Notes under the pieces: generated by a model
Seen by the model: only the letters and a program-made list of their open reading frames with translations
The model's database searches: none
Told to the model about the DNA's origin: nothing
Program-made: the position numbers and the translations under genes
Assembly: GCA_029861655.1 (NCBI GenBank)
Contig: JAOTZA010000139.1
Coordinates: 1-8,405 of the forward strand
Origin: Acidobacteriota bacterium
GTDB taxonomy: Bacteria; Acidobacteriota; Thermoanaerobaculia; Multivoradales; JAHEKO01
Direction of reading: 5' to 3'
DNA: 8,405 bases
In this document: piece after piece, positions 5,337 through 8,405 of the stretch
Layout of the letters: every line of letters starts with the position of its first letter
Numbering within the stretch: the stretch's first letter is position 1

Positions 5337-6515
5337 ATGAAACAATTGTGCCGGATAACTCCATTGGTGATTGGGCTCTTTGTGGTGATGGGCGTGACCG
5401 CGTGGGCCGAAGGGCCCGACTACGAGGCCATCGCCGAGAACCTCGTCAACCAATCGCTCGCTGTTCAGCCGGGCGAGATTGTCGTCATTTCCGGCAATCC
5501 TTCGGAAGTCGAACTGATGGGTGTGCTTCAGGTCGCGGTCGCCAAGGCCGGAGGGCAATCGATGCTGGCGCTCAATATTCCGGAGGCCAACAAGCGCTCC
5601 GTCATGGAGACGCCGATAGAACACCTGGAGCAGCTACCGACCGCGGGTCTTTTGTTGAACAAGATGGCCGATGTGTTTATCAACGTTGGTTCGGTGCAGG
5701 ACCCGGATCTCTTTGCCGACGTTCCCGAGGAGCGTCTGTCGGCCGGTCGCAAGGCGGGTCTGCCGTTGACCCGCGCTTTCAACAACATGCGATCTCGAAG
5801 CGCGACGCTGGGACAGACCGGTGGCATCCCGACGGAGACCTATGCCGCCTCGGTCGGAGCTTCGCATAAGGAGGTCAGCGCGATCTTCTGGCAAGCCGTG
5901 AGTGTGTCTCCGGCTGAACTTGCCTCGAACGCCAAAAAGCTGACAGCGATGATGACAAATGGCGCCGTGGTTCGAATGACCTCGGACGTTGGGACCGATC
6001 TGACTTTCCAGGTGGACCAACTGCCAGCCCGTATCAACGCTGCGCGCACGGCCGATGTCAAGGTGGCCACCGGTCCTTCGAACGTCTGGTTGCCCGCAGG
6101 CGAGGCCTATGCTTGCGTCAAGAAAGGCAGCGCCAGCGGGACGTTGGTGGTGCCCTGGACGAGCTTTCGCGGCGTTCCAGTGAAGAATCTGAAACTCACG
6201 TTTGCGAACGGTCGCGTGTCGAAGCTTTCAGCCGCCAGCGACGTCGAGATTCTTGAGCAGTACTTCGCCGCCTCGAGTCCGGAGCTCGGGGACCTCTCCC
6301 TATTCGACCTTGGACTCAACCCGCATAGCCGCACCCCGACAGGGTCGCACTACTACTCGTGGGAGATGGACGGAATGGTGACCTTGGGTCTCGGTAACAA
6401 CGGTTGGGCGGGTGGCGACAACGAGTCCGACGCCGCTCTGAGTCTTCATGTACCGGGGTCGACCTTGCGGATCGGTGACAAGACCGTTGTGAAGAATGGC
6501 AAGCTCGGTATGTGA
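5337..6515 (+). CDS. Secreted M29 aminopeptidase (AmpS/AmpT)-like protein, probably altered metal site
   Basis: 392 residues. MKQLCRITPLVIGLFVVMGV is a Sec signal, likely cut after AWA (residue 24). The rest resembles thermophilic metalloprotease family M29: an N-terminal alpha/beta part (DYEAIAENLVNQSLAVQPGEIVVISG, about 28-53), then PAGEAYACVKKGSASGTLVV (253-272), NLKLTFANGRV (284-294), GLGNNGWAGGDNES (351-364), and a final LHVPGSTLRIGDKTVVKNGKL (370-390). In M29 enzymes the dinuclear metal ligands come from two Glu, two His and an Asp. E256 (PAGE), E316 (PELGD) and H371 look retained. The His of the usual HIALG-type segment appears as T349 (TLGLGNN), and the Asp of the final H-x-D is P373 (HVP). 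Family members are normally cytosolic; this one is exported. The start is fixed by AAAGGGGA 6 bases upstream and by the signal peptide. Family call good; catalytic activity doubtful. Confidence 0.78.
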   Translation: MKQLCRITPLVIGLFVVMGVTAWAEGPDYEAIAENLVNQSLAVQPGEIVVISGNPSEVELMGVLQVAVAKAGGQSMLALNIPEANKRSVMETPIEHLEQLPTAGLLLNKMADVFINVGSVQDPDLFADVPEERLSAGRKAGLPLTRAFNNMRSRSATLGQTGGIPTETYAASVGASHKEVSAIFWQAVSVSPAELASNAKKLTAMMTNGAVVRMTSDVGTDLTFQVDQLPARINAARTADVKVATGPSNVWLPAGEAYACVKKGSASGTLVVPWTSFRGVPVKNLKLTFANGRVSKLSAASDVEILEQYFAASSPELGDLSLFDLGLNPHSRTPTGSHYYSWEMDGMVTLGLGNNGWAGGDNESDAALSLHVPGSTLRIGDKTVVKNGKLGM

Positions 6516-6525
6516 AGGTGGCTTG

Positions 6526-6541
6526 GCGGGAGCTGTCCCGC
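6526..6541. terminator. Hairpin between convergent genes, possible bidirectional terminator
   Basis: GCGGGA (6526-6531) and TCCCGC (6536-6541) form a perfect 6-base stem around a GCTG loop. It lies between the aminopeptidase homologue stop and the apaG stop. It fills most of the 26-base gap. There is no T-run on either side, so it is not canonical, but its symmetric placement suits a shared transcript end. Confidence 0.45.
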
Positions 6542-6949
6542 TCAGTGCACCAACCCAGGGGCACACAAAGTAAAGGGGGCGATGGCGATGTCGAAAAGCT
6601 CGCCTTCATCGGTCGCCATCTGGTAGCTGCCCTCCATTTTCCCGACATCGGTGGTCAGCGGACAGCCTGAGGTGTACCGGAACGACTGACTGGGCCCGAG
6701 CAGCGGTTGTTCTCCGACGACTCCCGGTCCTCGGACCTCCTCGACCTCGCCGCCGCCGTCGGTGATGATCCAGTGGCGGGTCAGGAGTTGGACGGTTTCC
6801 TTGCCCTGGTTCTCGATGGTGACGGTGTAGAGAAAGAACCACTGACTGGTCTCCGGGTGCGAGCGGTGGGGGTCGAACTGCGGCTCGACCCGGACGCGGA
6901 TTCCGCGGGTGATCGCTTCGGATGAGAAGTCGTTGGCCGGGTCGCTCAT
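6542..6949 (-). CDS. apaG: ApaG (DUF525) protein
   Basis: 135 residues, near the family's usual 120-130. The N-terminal part (EAITRGIRVRVEPQFDPHRSHP, about 11-32) and WFFLYTVTIENQG (37-49) form the first strands of the immunoglobulin-like ApaG fold. Diagnostic segments follow: TRHWIITDGGGEVEEVRGPGVVGEQPLLGP (57-86), FRYTSGCPL (90-98) and GKMEGSYQM (103-111), with IAPFTL near the end. ApaG proteins are small cytosolic beta-sandwich proteins linked by genetics to Co/Mg resistance; the molecular function is not settled. Here the gene stands alone rather than beside ksgA or apaH. The ATG has no Shine-Dalgarno but has TATACT 8 bases upstream, consistent with leaderless expression. It is convergent with the aminopeptidase homologue and divergent from msrA. 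Confidence 0.93.
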   Translation of the reverse strand: MSDPANDFSSEAITRGIRVRVEPQFDPHRSHPETSQWFFLYTVTIENQGKETVQLLTRHWIITDGGGEVEEVRGPGVVGEQPLLGPSQSFRYTSGCPLTTDVGKMEGSYQMATDEGELFDIAIAPFTLCAPGLVH

Positions 6950-6957
6950 GGGCGGTG

Positions 6958-6963
6958 AGTATA
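6958..6963 (-). promoter_or_regulatory. -10 box, leaderless-type, for apaG
   Basis: TATACT on the minus strand, 8 bases before the ATG at 6949, preceded by CCG. It matches five of six bases of TATAAT. Start-site spacing would put the first transcribed base at or next to the A of ATG. No Shine-Dalgarno is present, and no -35 could be identified 16-18 bases upstream. Confidence 0.5.
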
Positions 6964-7021
6964 CGGAATGCCGGGAGCTCGCCGCGGTGTGACGGCCGCG
7001 CCAGAGGCGGCCGCGGGCACG

Positions 7022-7052
7022 GTAGACGGTCGAGACAGAGCTCGACCGCTAC
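7022..7052. other. Strong hairpin/inverted repeat in the apaG-msrA intergenic region
   Basis: GTAG (7022-7025), one unpaired A, and CGGTCGAG (7027-7034) pair with CTCGACCG (7041-7048) and CTAC (7049-7052) around a 6-base loop. This gives 12 paired bases with a single bulge. It is the longest inverted repeat I found in the window. Role unknown: operator, part of an untranslated RNA, or a transcript end lacking a T-run. Confidence 0.5.
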
Positions 7053-7066
7053 AACTGCTCGACGTT

Positions 7067-7076
7067 CCCGTACGGG
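7067..7076. other. Perfect 10-base palindrome CCCGTACGGG
   Basis: Self-complementary decamer in the apaG-msrA gap, between the larger hairpin and the second GTCGA inverted repeat. It may be a protein binding site. Evidence is symmetry alone. Confidence 0.3.
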
Positions 7077-7108
7077 TGTTGTATCCGCCTTCTTTCGTTG
7101 GGTGTAGT

Positions 7109-7128
7109 GGTCGATCCCCGTGTCGACC
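7109..7128. other. Inverted repeat GGTCGA-N8-TCGACC
   Basis: GGTCGA at 7109-7114 is mirrored by TCGACC at 7123-7128. The same core GTCGA forms the arms of the hairpin at 7022-7052 and occurs singly at 7059-7063. The shared core hints at one DNA-binding protein. It lies about 45 bases upstream of the msrA -10 box. Confidence 0.35.
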
Positions 7129-7171
7129 GTGGCCCGCACGGACTCGATCGGTGTCGGTTGTTGGGAACCGG

Positions 7172-7177
7172 TAGACT
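7172..7177 (+). promoter_or_regulatory. -10 box, leaderless-type, for msrA
   Basis: TAGACT, then 7 bases, then GTG at 7185: the same hexamer, spacing and start codon as the DUF6463 gene. CCGG precedes the hexamer. There is no Shine-Dalgarno between hexamer and start. The -35 region has no clear consensus match. Confidence 0.5.
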
Positions 7178-7184
7178 CGCGGGC

Positions 7185-7910
7185 GTGAGGGGCTATGCCA
7201 CCACTCGCAGATTTTCGACGCTTGCCCCGGCTATCGCCGTCGCGTCTCTTGTTCTTGTTGGAGCCACTTGCGGCGGCGAGCCGGATGAGGCCGAGGGCAA
7301 CGCGAGCTCGCCCGAGCAGGAGGCCGTCGAGACAACCGAGCGGACAGCTGCCGGAGGGCCGAGCGACAAAACCAACTCCGCGCCGGCGAGCGCTATTTTT
7401 GCCGGCGGCTGCTTCTGGTGCATGGAGCCGCCGTTCGACAAGTTGGAGGGTGTCCTGTCGACGATATCCGGCTACACCGGCGGCAAGGAGAAGAACCCGA
7501 CATACAAGCAGGTCTCGTCAGGGCGCACCGGACACACCGAGGCGGTCGAGGTGACCTACGATCCCGCGAAGATCAGCTATGCGGAGCTGCTCGAGGTCTT
7601 CTGGCGCAATATCGACCCGGCGGTCCAGGACCGCCAGTTCTGCGACCGGGGAAGTCAGTACCGGAGCGGGATCTTCTATCTCGGGGGCGAGCAGCAGCGA
7701 CTAGCGGAGACCACCAGACAAAAGATTATCGACTCGAAGCGATTCGAGATGGTCTTCACCGAAGTCACCGCCGCTACCGAGTTCTATCCGGCGGAGGAGT
7801 ATCACCAGGACTTCTACAAAAAGAACCCGGCGCACTACAAGCGCTACCGGACGGGCTGCGGGCGGGACCGGCGGTTGGAAGAGCTCTGGGGCGACGGAGG
7901 CCACAGTTGA
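7185..7910 (+). CDS. msrA: Exported peptide-methionine (S)-S-oxide reductase MsrA
   Basis: 241 residues from GTG 7185. MRGYATTRRFSTLAPAIAVAS, then LVLVGATCGG, is an export signal. C29 may be lipidated although the lipobox (GATC) is imperfect, and cleavage by signal peptidase I after A27 is the alternative. A polar linker rich in E, T, S, A and P (about 31-68) precedes the MsrA domain (69-238). GCFWC (75-79) carries the catalytic C76. SGYTGG (95-100), GRTGHTEAVEV (113-123), YDP, DRGSQYRSGIFY (154-165) and EEYHQDFYKKNP (204-215) are MsrA signatures. C225 in YRTGCGRDRRLEELWG is a likely resolving cysteine. MsrA reduces methionine-S-sulfoxide in proteins; here it would act outside the cytoplasm and need a periplasmic electron donor not seen in the window. 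The frame stays open upstream to 7098, but the extra 29 residues would bury the signal peptide. A DUF2007 gene follows after 25 bases. Confidence 0.93.
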   Translation: MRGYATTRRFSTLAPAIAVASLVLVGATCGGEPDEAEGNASSPEQEAVETTERTAAGGPSDKTNSAPASAIFAGGCFWCMEPPFDKLEGVLSTISGYTGGKEKNPTYKQVSSGRTGHTEAVEVTYDPAKISYAELLEVFWRNIDPAVQDRQFCDRGSQYRSGIFYLGGEQQRLAETTRQKIIDSKRFEMVFTEVTAATEFYPAEEYHQDFYKKNPAHYKRYRTGCGRDRRLEELWGDGGHS

Positions 7911-7935
7911 AGCGCCGGCCGCTTCAGGTATCGAG

Positions 7936-8178
7936 ATGAGCTACAAGAAACTAGCGTGGTTCAACTCACGGCTCGAAGCCGAGGCCATCGGTCACGCGCT
8001 CGACCCCCATAACATCCCGTTTATGGTCCAGAGCGGAGATGTCGGGATGTTCGGTCCGGGCATGGTGGGTATGAGTCCGGCGGGGGCGACGCTACTCGTG
8101 CCGGAGGAGTGTCTGGAGAAGGTTCGGGAACTCCTGAGCTGCGTCGTTGCCCTGGAAGATGACGGCGAAGAGGAGTGA
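7936..8178 (+). CDS. Small DUF2007-type protein
   Basis: 80 residues: begins MSYKKLAWFNSRLEAEAIGHAL, then HNIPFMVQSGDVGMFGP (25-41) and ATLLVPEECLEKVRELL (51-67), ending in an acidic tail (EDDGEEE). The order 'strand, LEAE..... L...gIP..V.sdd.gg..P, ..LlVPee....a.elL' is that of the DUF2007 / putative signal-transducing protein family, a small ferredoxin-like alpha/beta fold. Biochemical role unknown; no membrane segment or signal peptide, so cytosolic. The start ATG lies 25 bases after the msrA stop, with only a weak AGG at 7926-7928, so it is probably co-transcribed with msrA. The Met- and Gly-rich loop (GMFGPGMVGMSPAG) is longer than I would expect for the family, though I cannot align it here. 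Confidence 0.75.
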   Translation: MSYKKLAWFNSRLEAEAIGHALDPHNIPFMVQSGDVGMFGPGMVGMSPAGATLLVPEECLEKVRELLSCVVALEDDGEEE

Positions 8179-8194
8179 CGATAGGATGAGCCGG

Positions 8195-8200
8195 TAGACT
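8195..8200 (+). promoter_or_regulatory. Candidate -10 box for the globin gene
   Basis: TAGACT within CCGGTAGACTC (8191-8201), an 11-base block identical to that upstream of msrA (7168-7178). Here the distance to the ATG at 8220 is 19 bases, giving a leader of roughly 12 bases rather than none. The leader has only a weak GGTGGT before the start codon. The other bases of the 41-base gap show no further signal. Confidence 0.4.
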
Positions 8201-8219
8201 CCGAACACGAGCCGGTGGT

Positions 8220-8405
8220 ATGGACGAGGGAACAATCGCAATCTTCGAGCGGAGTCTCGAGCGATGCAACGATAAGAAGGGGTTTCTGGATCTCTTCTAC
8301 CGGCTGTTTCTCGAGTCGTCCCCCAAGGTGCGGGAGAAGTTTGCCGATACCGATTTCGAGCGACAGAAGACGGCGCTTCGAGCTTCGTTCATTCTGATGC
8401 GCCTG
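8220..8405 (+). CDS. Globin family protein, N-terminal part (cut by right edge)
   Basis: Partial, 62 residues with the frame open to the end of the window. Recognisable segments are IFERSLERC (8-16), GFLDLFYRLFLESSPKVREKF (21-41), ADTDFERQKTALRASF (42-57). The run 'F...FY..FL.SSP.V..KF..TD...Q...L..S' is characteristic of a bacterial single-domain globin lineage covering helices A to C and the start of the next. The distal and proximal haem residues lie beyond the edge, so haem binding cannot be confirmed. Such globins bind O2 or NO or act as sensors; which applies here is unknown. ATG 8220 is the only start after an in-frame TGA at 8187-8189. It follows the DUF2007 gene by 41 bases but has its own candidate -10 box. 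Confidence 0.78.
   Translation, partial: MDEGTIAIFERSLERCNDKKGFLDLFYRLFLESSPKVREKFADTDFERQKTALRASFILMRL

Noticed and set aside
5131..5364. N-terminal extension of the TPR lipoprotein to an ATG at 5364.
   Set aside because: It would bury the lipoprotein signal 78 residues inside, cross the divergent promoter, and ignore the AAGGAG site placed for ATG 5130.
6993..7015. Repeated CGGCCGCG octamers near the apaG start.
   Set aside because: Low-complexity GC-rich, self-complementary sequence; expected by chance in this composition and not clearly linked to either gene.
7098..7184. Upstream in-frame ATG for MsrA.
   Set aside because: The extra 29 residues would place the export signal internally; the GTG at 7185 follows a well-spaced -10 box.

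Overview
The window looks like a chromosomal segment from a GC-rich, Gram-negative-type bacterium. Four to five of the ten proteins carry export signals: Sec and Tat signal peptides and a clear lipobox. I cannot fix the taxon. The mix of TPR lipoproteins, secreted LamG-like/jelly-roll proteins, Tat-exported VOC proteins and possible leaderless promoters would fit Acidobacteriota or a similar environmental phylum, but this is a guess. There are no tRNA or rRNA genes, no insertion sequences, no CRISPR array and no phage genes. Coding density is high and no gap exceeds about 235 bases, so this is ordinary chromosome rather than an island.

Layout, left to right. (1) Minus strand: the N-terminus of an MFS transporter, cut by the left edge, lies downstream of a Tat-exported VOC (glyoxalase-fold) protein. 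(2) Divergent from these, plus strand: a small four-helix DUF6463-type membrane protein, then a complete DeoD-type purine nucleoside phosphorylase. (3) Minus strand: a two-gene unit of a TPR lipoprotein followed 12 bases later by a secreted LamG-like/galactose-binding-like protein. The second gene meets deoD tail to tail with 2 bases between stop codons. (4) Divergent from that unit, plus strand: a secreted M29-type aminopeptidase homologue whose metal site looks degenerate. Its promoter is well formed and has a perfect palindrome in the spacer. (5) Minus strand: apaG, convergent with the aminopeptidase homologue across a short perfect hairpin. (6) Plus strand: exported MsrA, a small DUF2007 protein 25 bases later, and the N-terminus of a globin cut by the right edge.

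Functionally the genes are mixed: purine salvage (DeoD), methionine sulfoxide repair (MsrA), gas or redox chemistry (globin), and envelope proteins of unknown role. The clearest shared theme is regulatory. Two genes (DUF6463 and msrA) have an identical TAGACT hexamer exactly 7 bases before a GTG start with no convincing Shine-Dalgarno. apaG has TATACT 8 bases before its ATG. The globin gene has the same 11-base CCGGTAGACTC block as msrA. This suggests a recurring leaderless-type promoter beside genes with strong Shine-Dalgarno sites (TPR lipoprotein, aminopeptidase homologue). I see no strong evidence for a wholly new multi-gene system. The most unusual items are the promoter pattern, the degenerate secreted M29 homologue, and a dense cluster of GTCGA palindromes between apaG and msrA.
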